A DNA stretch of 64,000 bases, from NCBI RefSeq assembly GCF_001544215.1, contig NZ_BCQB01000007.1, positions 21,184 through 85,183 of the forward strand, read 5' to 3'. This stretch comes from Enterococcus durans NBRC 100479 = LMG 10746. GTDB taxonomy: Bacteria; Bacillota; Bacilli; Lactobacillales; Enterococcaceae. The position numbers and the translations under genes are program-made. This document shows positions 24,833 to 33,917 of this stretch, in pieces. Below the pieces are notes generated by a model. It ran no database searches. It worked only from the letters and a program-made list of their open reading frames with translations, and was not told the origin of the DNA. Positions within the stretch are counted from its first letter, which is position 1, and each line of letters opens with the position of its first letter.

Positions 24833-25549
24833 GTGGAAAATGAAAAGAAATATGCAAAAATGGCAGATGGTAGTGAGATTTATTACGAAAAATGCGGTAA
24901 AGGATTTCCGCTTTTCTTACTTCATGGTAATGACGGCAGTGGTCGCTTTTTTTCAGAACAAGTACCTGTTTTTAAACAGTTTTATACGGTATATCTGATC
25001 GATAGTCGCGGACACGGTCGATCAACGAACAATGCAAATACCTTGAGCTTCCGTTTAATGGCTGAAGATCTTTATACCATCATGTTGTTAGAAGGGATTA
25101 CAAAAGCAAACATTTTAGGATTTAGCGATGGTGCAAACCTCGCTTTAGTATTTTCAAGTTGTTATCCTGAAAAAGTACATCGGTTGATTTTAAATTCAGG
25201 AAATACTCTAGTAGAAGGTGTTCTTTTTTCTGCAAGAATAGCTAGTTACTTGCATTATGCATGGGTTTGGCTGCTATCGATCTTTCGTCCAACGCTTAGA
25301 AGAAATCTACTAGTAATAAATCTATTATTGCAAGATGTGGGACTTTCTACAGCAGATTTGGAAAAAATCAAATCGAAGACATTGATCATTGTTGGGAAAA
25401 AAGATGTGATCAAATTAAAGCATTCACTTTACTTAGCCAAAACGATCCCAAATGCTTCCTTCGTTCTTGTAAAAGAGCAGGGGCATCAACTCGCTAGAAA
25501 AGATCCAGAACGATTTAATCAAGAAGTACTAGAATTTTTAGCTGAATAA
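24833..25549 (+). CDS. ahyD: Aminoacyl-phosphatidylglycerol hydrolase (AhyD-like alpha/beta hydrolase)
   Basis: A 238-residue alpha/beta hydrolase. The oxyanion-hole region is LLHGNDGSGRFF, the nucleophile elbow GFSDGANLAL, the acid is the Asp in GKKDVIK and the base the His in KEQGHQLAR. The GTG at 24833 follows AGGTGA. It ends 13-22 nt before mprF. In E. faecium a hydrolase encoded directly upstream of the aminoacyl-PG synthase was shown to remove amino acids from phosphatidylglycerol; position and fold match that enzyme. Together the pair would set the level of Ala-, Lys- or Arg-PG. Assignment rests on synteny and fold rather than an alignment. Confidence 0.8.
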   Translation: MENEKKYAKMADGSEIYYEKCGKGFPLFLLHGNDGSGRFFSEQVPVFKQFYTVYLIDSRGHGRSTNNANTLSFRLMAEDLYTIMLLEGITKANILGFSDGANLALVFSSCYPEKVHRLILNSGNTLVEGVLFSARIASYLHYAWVWLLSIFRPTLRRNLLVINLLLQDVGLSTADLEKIKSKTLIIVGKKDVIKLKHSLYLAKTIPNASFVLVKEQGHQLARKDPERFNQEVLEFLAE

Positions 25550-25571
25550 TAAAGAATAGTAGGTGATTTTT

Positions 25572-28160
25572 TTGATAAAACAGACCGTGCAGTGGATCAA
25601 AAACCATTTAGGTCTCTTTAAAATGATATTTTTGATTTCAGTCATCGTAATTATCGTTAGTGAACTAATTTCAATTGGAAAAACATTATCTGTTGACCAG
25701 TTAGCAGAGACATTCGCCACCATTCCTCTTTGGAAAACCGGATTGATGCTGCTCATCGGCTTAGTCGCGGTACTTCCTATGATTGGTTATGATCTTATTT
25801 TAAATCGATTGCTTGGACAAAAGCAAAAACCGCAATATTTATTTGAGACAAGCTGGCTGATCAATACCATCAACAATATCGCAGGATTTGGCGGATTCGT
25901 CAGTATCGGCTTGCGTTCTGAACTTTATGGCCACAAAAAAGAAAGTAAACAACTGATGCAAGCCCTCTCTAAGATTTTTCTTTTCTTGATGGCTGGTCTT
26001 TCGGTTTACAGTCTGATTTCCTTTTTCATGGTCTTATTTAGTCCTGTCGCTCCATTCCTTAAACAATACTGGATCTGGTTGATTGGCGGAGGATTGTATT
26101 TCCCGATCGTGTTCCTTGTCACTACGCTTAAAAAAGAAGGGTATGTCGGCGGGCTTTCCTTAAAAACACAAGGTCAATTATTGCTCGTATCTTTTCTTGA
26201 ATGGTCAGGGGTATTATTTAGTTTCCTAGCAGTAGGCTATTTGATGGAAATCAAGATCGATCTTTGGCAAACGATTCCTCTGTTTATTGCCGCTTCGGTT
26301 ATCGGGATCGTCTCCATGATACCCGGGGAAATCGGTAGTTTTGACGTCATGATGATCATCGGCTTATCCGCGATTGGCGTACCTAAAGAAACTGTCGTTG
26401 TTTGGATCTTACTCTATCGGGTCTTTTATTATATTATCCCTTTCTTGATCGGGATCGTCTTTTTCTTTAAAAATATCGGCTCAACTTTTGATAAACGTTA
26501 CTCAGGTATCCCAAGGCAATTAGCGACAGAAATCGCGCATAAAATCGTTGTTGTCCTTTTATACTTTTCAGGAATCATGTTGGTTCTCTCTGCAACAATC
26601 CCACAAGCTTTTACTGAGTTTCGCTGGTTGCACAGTTTGAATCCTTTGAGGTTGCACTTGATCATTCAATTTCCAAGTATCTTATTAGGCTTTTTATTTG
26701 TAGTCATGGGAAGAGCAATGGCAGCTCGCGTAAAAAGAGCCTACTGGCCAACGATTGGCTTGATCCTCCTTTCACTGATCTACGTTGGTATCACAGATCT
26801 TAGCCTAACAGCAGTTGTTTTTCTAACGATCCTATTGTTGATCATCGTTGCTTCCAAAAATGAACTATTTCGGGAACAAATCATCTATTCTTGGGAATGG
26901 TTGACAGTAGATGGTCTGATCACCGGCACCTTATCCCTTCTTTACATTATTATTGGGGTATACAACATGCCGGAATTTCCCCATCGGAAGCATCACTTTA
27001 TCTCGTTTTTCCTTTTCCCTTCTGAAAAGATTTGGTTCTCTGGATTACTTGCAATTATCGCTGTAAGTTTCATCATCATTCTCCTCGTTCATTTTTTACA
27101 AGGAAAGAAACAACAGATCGGCGAACCATTTAACGAAGAACGAGCATTGTCAGTATTACATTCTTTTGGCGGAAATTCGGATAGTCAACTGATTTTCTTA
27201 AAAGACAAGCGGATGTTCATTTATGAAAAAGATGGGCAAGGAACCGTCCTGCTCCAATTTGCTTGCTATAACAATAAATGTATCGTGAAGGGTGATCCTT
27301 CTGGGAAAAAAGAAGATTTTGCTGAAGCAATCGAGGCATTTATTGAAGAAACAGACCGTTTGTGCTATCTCCCTGTCTTCTATGAAACAAGTGAAGAGAT
27401 CGTGATGATCCTCCATGAATTCGGGTACGACTTCATTAAAATGGGTGAAGAAGCGCACGTAAAATTAGCCGATTTCACTACTTCTGGCAAGAAAATGAAG
27501 GGATCTCGGGCAATCTTAAACCGAATCGAGCGTGAAGGCTTTACCTTTGAAGTCATCCAACCACCCTTTTCAGCTAGTCAAATGGCTGACTTGAAGAAAA
27601 TTTCTGATAGCTGGTTGGGTACGCGAAAAGAAAAAGGTTTTTCTTTAGGATTCTTTTCAGAAGATTACTTGCAACGAGCACCGATTGCTATTGTGAATAG
27701 CCCAGAAGGAGAAATGGTCGCTTTCGCCTCCATTATGCCTACCTATACAGATAATAGAATCGGCACGATCGATTTGATGCGTTACGATCTAGACCGAGCA
27801 CCATCTGGAAGTATGGATTTTCTCTTCTTACATCTCTTCGAGTATATGAAAGAAGAACAGATCGAATACTTTAATTTGGGAATGGCACCTTTAGCAAATG
27901 TGGGAACTTCTAGAAAGAGTTTCATTCAAGAGCGAATCGCTTATCTTGTCTATGAATTCGGTTCTCACTTCTACTCATTCCATGGGTTGCGTGAATACAA
28001 AGATAAATATGCAACCAACTGGATTCCACGCTATACGCTTTACTCAAGAGATAGTTGGATCACCTATGTCATGATTGCCTTATTGATCATCGATAATGCG
28101 CCTGTAGAAACTCCAAAAAACCGATTATTTGGATTAAAGAAATGGTTTCGCAGACGCTAA
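25572..28160 (+). CDS. mprF: Phosphatidylglycerol aminoacyltransferase/flippase MprF
   Basis: A protein of about 862 residues. The first two thirds hold about 13-14 membrane segments (flippase, including the conserved GEIGSFDVMMIIGL); the C-terminal third is the cytoplasmic DUF2156 synthase with KGDPSGKKEDF, FEVIQPPF and YFNLGMAPLANVG. MprF transfers amino acids from aminoacyl-tRNA to phosphatidylglycerol and flips the product, lowering surface negative charge and raising resistance to cationic peptides and daptomycin. A TTG at 25572 is preferred because AGGTG (25561-25565) is well spaced from it; the in-frame GTG at 25563 lies inside that site. In E. faecium the enzyme uses Ala, Lys and Arg tRNAs. 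Confidence 0.95.
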   Translation: MIKQTVQWIKNHLGLFKMIFLISVIVIIVSELISIGKTLSVDQLAETFATIPLWKTGLMLLIGLVAVLPMIGYDLILNRLLGQKQKPQYLFETSWLINTINNIAGFGGFVSIGLRSELYGHKKESKQLMQALSKIFLFLMAGLSVYSLISFFMVLFSPVAPFLKQYWIWLIGGGLYFPIVFLVTTLKKEGYVGGLSLKTQGQLLLVSFLEWSGVLFSFLAVGYLMEIKIDLWQTIPLFIAASVIGIVSMIPGEIGSFDVMMIIGLSAIGVPKETVVVWILLYRVFYYIIPFLIGIVFFFKNIGSTFDKRYSGIPRQLATEIAHKIVVVLLYFSGIMLVLSATIPQAFTEFRWLHSLNPLRLHLIIQFPSILLGFLFVVMGRAMAARVKRAYWPTIGLILLSLIYVGITDLSLTAVVFLTILLLIIVASKNELFREQIIYSWEWLTVDGLITGTLSLLYIIIGVYNMPEFPHRKHHFISFFLFPSEKIWFSGLLAIIAVSFIIILLVHFLQGKKQQIGEPFNEERALSVLHSFGGNSDSQLIFLKDKRMFIYEKDGQGTVLLQFACYNNKCIVKGDPSGKKEDFAEAIEAFIEETDRLCYLPVFYETSEEIVMILHEFGYDFIKMGEEAHVKLADFTTSGKKMKGSRAILNRIEREGFTFEVIQPPFSASQMADLKKISDSWLGTRKEKGFSLGFFSEDYLQRAPIAIVNSPEGEMVAFASIMPTYTDNRIGTIDLMRYDLDRAPSGSMDFLFLHLFEYMKEEQIEYFNLGMAPLANVGTSRKSFIQERIAYLVYEFGSHFYSFHGLREYKDKYATNWIPRYTLYSRDSWITYVMIALLIIDNAPVETPKNRLFGLKKWFRRR

Positions 28161-28247
28161 TGCGAATAAAAAGAAATCTTAAAAGTATTGTTTCTCAAGA
28201 ATCCTATCTTGCAAATACTTGCCGTCTTTCATCGGAAACGGTAAATC

Positions 28248-28292
28248 AAAAGCAGCAGTTATCTTCTTAGTAAGAAGATAACTGCTGCTTTT
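28248..28292. terminator. Bidirectional terminator after mprF
   Basis: AAAAGCAGCAGTTATCTTCT pairs perfectly with AGAAGATAACTGCTGCTTTT around a 4-nt loop, with T or A runs on both sides. It separates mprF from the convergent ABC exporter. Confidence 0.92.
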
Positions 28293-28398
28293 GTCTATTT
28301 CATATTCCTCCATTTCACTCCGCAAAATATCTTCTTTTGATCCTAATCGTCACTTCTAGTTTCATTCTTGATTGAACTACTCTCCTCGAAAGATGCTT

Positions 28399-29190
28399 CT
28401 ACTTCAATAATGTTTCATAGCTTAACTTCCTCGTAACTCCTCGTACAAGCAACCAAGCAAGGAGGATCAAAGCAATACTCAATCCTAATGTGATCCAAGT
28501 GTTTACAAGCATGATTCCCATAAACTGTCCAATGATAAAAAGCAAGATAGGTAAAATCAGAAAAACAGCGCGTTGCTGTGCTTCTTCTACAGTCTGCGCT
28601 TTTGCAGAACCGCGAACAGTAATCGTGATCGCGATAAAAGATATTGCAGGTGACGCCAATAACAGAATGACTAGCCAACTTATACTAGGTAAGAACATGG
28701 TACCCATCAACACAAGTATTTCAACTTGCGTCACGATCAGCATAGCAAAAAATGAAGTAAAGGAAACGATCATACTTAATAGAAATGCTGCCGCTATTTT
28801 TGATTGGAAAATTTTTTTTAGTGGAAGAGGACAGTAAAGCAATGTTTCCAAGGTCTGCTTTTCCTTTTCTCCCACGAATGAGCTTGCCGCCATAACAGAC
28901 GAAGCCATGATAGGTATCATCAAAAAGAACACAGGCATGATATTATTCATCAATAGCTTGATCAAACTCTGTTTGACATCCTGATCCGCACCTGTCCGTG
29001 GGATCATCTCTAATAGTGCTTGTAAATTGAGAGAATCTAATGGGACAAAATGGACCATCATAATAAAAATAGTGGGTAGAACAATCGTCAATGCCAAAGG
29101 AACCATCAATATGGTAACAAATACCTGTTTGTTGGTCGTGATACTTTTCAAATCTTTTTTGATGATGGCCCACTGCATAGTATGCAACAT
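28399..29190 (-). CDS. ABC-2 type transporter permease
   Basis: A 263-residue membrane protein from the ATG at 29190, chosen because AGGGGA lies upstream within the end of the ATPase gene; an in-frame TTG at 29217 is less likely. It has about six membrane segments. The middle stretch SSFVGEKEKQTLETLLYCPL is characteristic of ABC-2/NatB-like exporter permeases. It works with the ATPase immediately upstream, whose stop codon is one base before this start. Such pairs export lipids, antibiotics, peptides or sodium; the substrate is unknown. Confidence 0.85.
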   Translation of the reverse strand: MLHTMQWAIIKKDLKSITTNKQVFVTILMVPLALTIVLPTIFIMMVHFVPLDSLNLQALLEMIPRTGADQDVKQSLIKLLMNNIMPVFFLMIPIMASSVMAASSFVGEKEKQTLETLLYCPLPLKKIFQSKIAAAFLLSMIVSFTSFFAMLIVTQVEILVLMGTMFLPSISWLVILLLASPAISFIAITITVRGSAKAQTVEEAQQRAVFLILPILLFIIGQFMGIMLVNTWITLGLSIALILLAWLLVRGVTRKLSYETLLK

Positions 29191-29191
29191 T

Positions 29192-30103
29192 TTACTCGTT
29201 CCCCTTTCGTTTTTCAATCAAGCTGAAATAGATATCTTCCAACGTTGGCTGCTCGGCAGAAACATGGTAAATATCCCCACCTGCCTCCACGATCTGCTTC
29301 ACAAGTGAAGGGATTTCTTTTTCTGTCTGAACGTTAACTTCAAACATCCCTTGTTCGATTTTTCGATAAGACACACTATCCGGCATATAATTCGTCTCGA
29401 TTTTTACCGTCATACCAGAATGGATCTTTGTACGAAGCTGTTCAAGTGTGCCTATTGCAAGTAGTGCTCCCTTGTCGATCAAACCATAAGAAGTACAAAT
29501 CTCCTGAGCATAACGCAATTGATGTGTACATAAAAAAATCGTCATTCCTTCTTCTTGGGCCAATTTTCGAATCATGTGATTGACGCTTTGGGCACTTTCA
29601 GGGTCTAACCCAGAAGTAGGTTCATCTAGAAACAAAATTTTAGGTTGATGGATCATTGCACGCGCAAGAGAAAGTCTTTGTCTCATCCCAGTAGAATAAG
29701 ACCCTAGCTTGCGATCTTTTGCTTCAGTCAGATTCAGTCTTTCCAAAAGTGCAGTAGCACGCTTGAAACTCTCGCTCTTATTTATACCGAATGCTGCTCC
29801 ATAAAACATAAGATTCTCAATACCTGACAAGTTATCGTACATTTGTGCATGCTCTGTGACTACACCGGCCAATGCATGTACTTTTTCAGGATTTTCCATA
29901 GGATCGATATCGAATACCCGGCACTGCCCTCCTGATAGTTGAAGCATACCATTGAGTATCTTCACAGTGGTAGTTTTCCCCGCACCATTCGGACCTAAGA
30001 ATCCAAACACTTCTCCTGGTTCAATGCTAATCGTTATATTGTCTATTGCTTTATTTTTATCAGGAAATACTTTTGATACATTCTCAAGCAAAACTGCTTT
30101 CAT
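29192..30103 (-). CDS. ABC transporter ATP-binding protein (exporter type)
   Basis: A 303-residue ATPase: Walker A GPNGAGKTT near residue 40, signature YSTGMRQRLS, Walker B ILFLDEPTSGLDP and the H-loop CTHQL. The C-terminal 80 residues form the extra domain of CcmA/NatA-like exporters. The ATG at 30103 follows GAGGGAAG; upstream in-frame codons to 30157 lack a ribosome binding site. The pair with the permease is complete as a half-transporter set. No regulator gene is directly adjacent. Confidence 0.9.
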   Translation of the reverse strand: MKAVLLENVSKVFPDKNKAIDNITISIEPGEVFGFLGPNGAGKTTTVKILNGMLQLSGGQCRVFDIDPMENPEKVHALAGVVTEHAQMYDNLSGIENLMFYGAAFGINKSESFKRATALLERLNLTEAKDRKLGSYSTGMRQRLSLARAMIHQPKILFLDEPTSGLDPESAQSVNHMIRKLAQEEGMTIFLCTHQLRYAQEICTSYGLIDKGALLAIGTLEQLRTKIHSGMTVKIETNYMPDSVSYRKIEQGMFEVNVQTEKEIPSLVKQIVEAGGDIYHVSAEQPTLEDIYFSLIEKRKGNE

Positions 30104-30303
30104 CGTTTCTTCCCTCCTGCAACCATTTTGAGTTCCACCGCATCCTACGTTCATCATTGCTTTTTATTCTATAAAAACTATTCACTCTGACTGGATACAC
30201 CTGGATCAAGCTGTAAACGACAATCTTGATCTGCGCATCTTGAACAGAACTGGATGTTCGTAGAACTACTTCGTAAAAAGCAAACGTTATCTTTTATTAT
30301 AAC

Positions 30304-30350
30304 AAAAAAACTGCAGATCAAAGAATTTTTTCTTTGTCTGCAGTCTTTTA
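30304..30350 (-). terminator. Terminator of tuf
   Basis: ACTGCAGACAAAG on the minus strand pairs with CTTTGATCTGCAGT, followed by TTTTTTTG, about 30 nt past the tuf stop codon. Confidence 0.85.
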
Positions 30351-30378
30351 TTTAAATAGATTCTCTTTAATGACCAAA

Positions 30379-31566
30379 TTAGGCTTCGATTTCTGTTACG
30401 ATACCTGAACCTACTGTACGGCCACCTTCACGAATAGAGAAAGTTGTTCCGTTTTCGATGGCAACTGGATGGATCAATTCAACGTCGATCGTTACGTTAT
30501 CTCCAGGCATAACCATTTCAGTGCCTTCAGGTAAAACGATTGTTCCAGTTACGTCAGTTGTACGGAAGTAGAATTGTGGACGATAGTTATTGAAGAATGG
30601 TGTATGACGTCCACCTTCTTCTTTTGTCAATACGTACACTTCTGCTTTGAATTTTGTATGTGGTGTGATTGAACCTGGTTTTGCGATTACTTGTCCACGT
30701 TCGATATCTTCACGTTGGATACCACGTAACAATACCCCAACGTTATCTCCTGCTTCACCATAGTCTAATGTCTTGCGGAACATTTCGACCCCAGTTACAA
30801 CAGCTTTTTGTGTTTCAGGTTTGATACCGACGATTTCGATTTCATCACCTACACGAACTGCACCACGATCGATACGACCTGAAGCAACAGTCCCACGACC
30901 TGTGATTGAGAAGACATCTTCCACTGGTAACAATAATGGTTTGTCTGTATCACGTTCTGGTGTTGGGATATATTCATCAACAGTATCCATCAATTCCATG
31001 ATAGCTGCTTCTGCATCAGGATCTCCTTGTAAAGCTTTTAATGCTGAACCTTTGATGACTGGTGTATCGTCACCTGGGAAACCATATTCGCTTAATAATT
31101 CACGAACTTCCATTTCGACAAGATCAATCAATTCTTCATCATCTACTAAGTCGATTTTGTTCAAGAAGACGATCAAATATTTAACACCTACTTGACGTGA
31201 CAATAAAATATGTTCACGTGTTTGTGGCATTGGTCCATCTGTTGCAGATACAACTAGAATGGCTCCGTCCATTTGAGCAGCACCTGTGATCATGTTTTTC
31301 ACATAGTCCGCATGTCCTGGTGCATCGATGTGTGCATAGTGACGTTTTTCAGTTTCATATTCTACGTGCGCAGTATTGATAGTAATTCCACGTTCACGTT
31401 CTTCAGGTGCTGCATCGATACTAGCATAGTCTTGAGGATTTGCTAAGCCTTTTTTACCTAATACTGTAGTGATTGCAGCAGTCAAAGTGGTTTTACCATG
31501 GTCGACGTGACCAATAGTCCCAATGTTTACGTGTGGTTTACTTCTATCATAATGTTCTTTTGCCAT
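30379..31566 (-). CDS. tuf: Elongation factor Tu
   Basis: A 395-residue EF-Tu. G1 [10 protein letters not shown], the switch [14 protein letters not shown]3 DAPGHADY, G4 NKIDLVD and G5 SALKALQGD are all seen, followed by domains 2 and 3. It delivers aminoacyl-tRNA to the ribosome. The ATG at 31566 follows AGGAGG; the longer reading from 31614 is not supported. A strong promoter at 31693-31720 and a downstream terminator make tuf a single-gene unit here, apart from the str operon. Confidence 0.98.
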   Translation of the reverse strand: MAKEHYDRSKPHVNIGTIGHVDHGKTTLTAAITTVLGKKGLANPQDYASIDAAPEERERGITINTAHVEYETEKRHYAHIDAPGHADYVKNMITGAAQMDGAILVVSATDGPMPQTREHILLSRQVGVKYLIVFLNKIDLVDDEELIDLVEMEVRELLSEYGFPGDDTPVIKGSALKALQGDPDAEAAIMELMDTVDEYIPTPERDTDKPLLLPVEDVFSITGRGTVASGRIDRGAVRVGDEIEIVGIKPETQKAVVTGVEMFRKTLDYGEAGDNVGVLLRGIQREDIERGQVIAKPGSITPHTKFKAEVYVLTKEEGGRHTPFFNNYRPQFYFRTTDVTGTIVLPEGTEMVMPGDNVTIDVELIHPVAIENGTTFSIREGGRTVGSGIVTEIEA

Positions 31567-31692
31567 AATTAACAAACCTCCTAAATGTTTTAGAGCTCGA
31601 TTTTTCGCTTTCACTTGTTCATTATAGTCCTTTTTAGCTTAAATAAAAAAGATTATGTCCGCCTTACTTTTTGTAAGTATTGAACAAACCCT

Positions 31693-31720
31693 ATTATACG
31701 TCAAACTTGGTCAAAGTCAA
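31693..31720 (-). promoter_or_regulatory. Strong promoter of tuf
   Basis: On the minus strand TTGACT (31720-31715) and TATAAT (31698-31693) are 16 nt apart. The leader to the tuf start is about 125 nt. A second TATAAT at 31626-31621 lacks a good -35. Confidence 0.75.
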
Positions 31721-31933
31721 CTAAGAACACTCGCCTTGTTGAACAGTTCAGTATTCGAAGAGCGCACATACACAACCATTGAAATTTCGGCAATTAAGTC
31801 GTTTAAAAATAACCTTGCCATTCATCAATGATCACTTGGAAAAGTAAGGGGTATTTCGTGATCACCAAATCTGCTTGTAACAAAAACACACTCTGATCGG
31901 TTCGTTGGGATCAACTGAATACTGATATTCTAT

Positions 31934-32338
31934 TTAATATTCTTTATAAAAGCAAACTGCTCCTTGCTGCTCTGCTAGATGGAACCCATTTTTTTCATAG
32001 AATCTTTTTATCACAGGGTCATTTTCTGCCAGTAATACTTTTTGCCTCACATTTGGATAAGCTTCTACCATCTTCTTCATCAGTGCTGTCCCAATGCCTT
32101 GCTTTTGATAGATAGGGTGTACCAACAAGTCTTGAATGTAAAGAATTGTTTCACCATCCCCCACACTGCGGATCAATCCAATCAATTCTTTCTCTTGCCA
32201 AACTGTGATGACCTTAAGTGATTGCTCCACCGCCTTCATTAGTTGTTTGCTATCTGTTGTATAAGCCGTCCAGCCAACAGAGCCATAAAGTTCTAGTAAT
32301 GATTGTTCATCGATACATTTTTGTTCATGAAAATGCAT
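31934..32338 (-). CDS. GNAT family N-acetyltransferase
   Basis: A 134-residue GNAT enzyme. The acetyl-CoA-binding motif A is LLVHPIYQKQGIGTALMKKM (Q-x-x-G-I-G), followed by FYEKNGFHLAEQQ. The ATG at 32338 is chosen since GGAGG stands 8-9 nt before it; an ATG at 32362 lies upstream of that site. The substrate is unknown. The 360-nt gap between tuf and this gene holds the tuf promoter and no gene I can support. Confidence 0.82.
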   Translation of the reverse strand: MHFHEQKCIDEQSLLELYGSVGWTAYTTDSKQLMKAVEQSLKVITVWQEKELIGLIRSVGDGETILYIQDLLVHPIYQKQGIGTALMKKMVEAYPNVRQKVLLAENDPVIKRFYEKNGFHLAEQQGAVCFYKEY

Positions 32339-32415
32339 AACTACACCTCCTTCATCATACATACCATTATTTCTTGTGCTTAGCGAAAAAACTTTAACTA
32401 CTTTTGAACTCTCAA

Positions 32416-32796
32416 TCAGCCAGCTGTAAGTTCAATAAAATTCCCCTCTGGATCTTGGATTACTGCCTCATAATAGCCATCTCCCGTCGTTCTTGGGCCA
32501 CTTAGTAGTGGATAGCCATCAGCGATGAATCGTTCCGCAAATGAATCCACATCTTCTTTTGTTCCGACTGCTAATGCAAGATGCGCATAGCCTAACGTAT
32601 CTACCGATCGATCAGATAAAAATGGTTTGGTGATCAATTCGATTCTGCCACCAGTAGGAAAACTTAAAAAATAAGATTGGAACCTCGTTTTGGGATTGGT
32701 ATATTTTTCTGAACTTTTTGTGCCAAAATAGCGCTCGTAAAACGCTCTCATTTTTTCTAAATCCTTTGTCCAAATCGCAATATGCTCGATATGCAT
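32416..32796 (-). CDS. VOC family (glyoxalase-like) protein
   Basis: A 126-residue vicinal-oxygen-chelate protein: MHIEHIAIWTKDLEKMRAFY at the N-terminus and IQDPEGNFIELTAG at the C-terminus, with candidate metal ligands His near residue 5, Glu in GRIELITK, His in YAHLALAV and Glu in NFIEL. The family covers glyoxalases, dioxygenases and antibiotic resistance proteins; this one looks like the generic lactoylglutathione-lyase-like group. ATG at 32796 with AAGGAG upstream. It lies 77 nt upstream of the GNAT gene on the same strand. Confidence 0.8.
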   Translation of the reverse strand: MHIEHIAIWTKDLEKMRAFYERYFGTKSSEKYTNPKTRFQSYFLSFPTGGRIELITKPFLSDRSVDTLGYAHLALAVGTKEDVDSFAERFIADGYPLLSGPRTTGDGYYEAVIQDPEGNFIELTAG

Positions 32797-32914
32797 GAAT
32801 TCCACTCCTTTATATTTTAAATCTAGATAATTATTTATACCACGCTTGATGATTCACATAAAGCGTCATCTTCCTATTTTATTTTTCTATGATAAACTAA
32901 AATGAACAAGAATG

Positions 32915-33202
32915 TAGAACAAATCTAAAAATCAGGTTTGCTACAGACGCTCGAATAAACGGCGGGAGAAGAAGCAACTCCTTCGGAAATAAGCCGAAAT
33001 TCACAAAAATTTGAAAAGCAATTTTCGTTCATTTCTTCTTATTTCTCGGAGTTAAACACTTCTGTCCCAGCCTATCTCAAATAAACGGCGTCCAAAAGTC
33101 AGGCTTTTCGGAAATTTCAAAAAAAAAACGAGCAATACAAAAAGCGTATTGTTCGTTTTTTTCTCCAATTTCTCAAACCTAAACGACTTTTGTCTCAGCT
33201 TC
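32915..33202. repeat. Mosaic hairpin repeat: subtype A module inside subtype B
   Basis: The order is: subtype B left module (ACAAATCTAAAAATCAGG, 32919 on), hinge GAATAAACGGCG (32953-32964), subtype A right module (GGAGAAGAAGCAACTCC to CACTTCTGTCCCAGCC, 32965-33072), a second hinge AATAAACGGCG (33080-33090), then the subtype B right module (TCCAAAAGTCAGGC to AAACGACTTTTGTCTC). The hinge is therefore duplicated on both sides of the A module. It sits in the 450-nt gap between the VOC gene and the DUF1048 gene and no coding sequence is seen there. Confidence 0.85.
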
Positions 33203-33250
33203 TTCTTATCTACTGATGTAATACAAAAGTTACACGAATTATCACTCTAT

Positions 33251-33559
33251 CTAATGTGCTTGTTTCATTTGACGATTTTCGATCAATGTTGGTTTTCCTT
33301 CAATTAGTTGATCTGCAAATAAAGCGACGTCTTCTCCTGTGATATCGAGAACTGTTTTCCCGCTTTGTGCCCCTTCTTCGAACAACTCTACTAATTCAGA
33401 AAGCACACCATCCTTTTCAGTCACACCAATCGGTGCTACTTTAAAAAAATATTTTTGGATCTCTTTATAAACGATTTGATAGTCTTTCGGTAAACTCTTG
33501 ACACGGATCATGTGGACACGCCACTCTTTTTTTTCATCGATCATTTGTTGGATTCCCAT
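33251..33559 (-). CDS. DUF1048 domain protein (second copy)
   Basis: A 102-residue soluble protein resembling the DUF1048 family, which is typically encoded next to PadR regulators. Shared features with the copy at 33570 are LPKDYQIVYKEIQKYF (compare LPLDYQIAWKEIQSSL), a Leu/Glu-rich LVELFEEGAQSG and the VLDITGEDVALFADQL stretch. The function of the family is unknown; helical bundle structures suggest a scaffolding or binding role. It starts 10 nt after its paralogue, so the two arose by tandem duplication and are in one operon with padR. Confidence 0.8.
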   Translation of the reverse strand: MGIQQMIDEKKEWRVHMIRVKSLPKDYQIVYKEIQKYFFKVAPIGVTEKDGVLSELVELFEEGAQSGKTVLDITGEDVALFADQLIEGKPTLIENRQMKQAH

Positions 33560-33569
33560 AGTTTATCCC

Positions 33570-33917
33570 TCAATTCTTCAGTTTTTTAGCTATGGATTCG
33601 TTTAATTGCTTCCGCCATTTATCGCGGTAATTTTCTGCACCTTCAACTCCTGCGACCGCTGCACTGAATTTCTTCGCATCCCCATCAATGATTTGATCGA
33701 TTGGTATTCCATCCAGTGCAGATTCCTCTAGCAGTCCCAGAATCCCATCCAAAATAGGGACTAGGTTCCTACCGGAAAAATTCGAATAGTCCCACAAACT
33801 ACTTTGGATCTCTTTCCATGCTATCTGATAATCTAGCGGCAGTTTATCTGAACGCACATCAAATTCCTGATACGCTCTTCTAATATCATTACCTGTGATT
33901 TTGTCATAAAATTTCAT
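33570..33917 (-). CDS. DUF1048 domain protein (first copy)
   Basis: A 115-residue soluble protein of the DUF1048 family, starting MKFYDKITGNDIRRAYQEF. The core LPLDYQIAWKEIQSSLWDYS and the segment LLEESALDGIPIDQIIDGDA align with the downstream paralogue. The start overlaps the padR stop by 4 nt (ATGA), giving coupled translation. Inference: the product acts in the response controlled by the PadR protein, but no activity is known. Confidence 0.82.
   Translation of the reverse strand: MKFYDKITGNDIRRAYQEFDVRSDKLPLDYQIAWKEIQSSLWDYSNFSGRNLVPILDGILGLLEESALDGIPIDQIIDGDAKKFSAAVAGVEGAENYRDKWRKQLNESIAKKLKN

Noticed and set aside
31780..31930. Minus-strand stretch reading SQRTDQSVFLLQADLVITKY downstream of GNAT
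   Set aside because: It is about 35 codons long, follows a stop, has no start or ribosome binding site and no recognisable motif; too little to call a gene or pseudogene.
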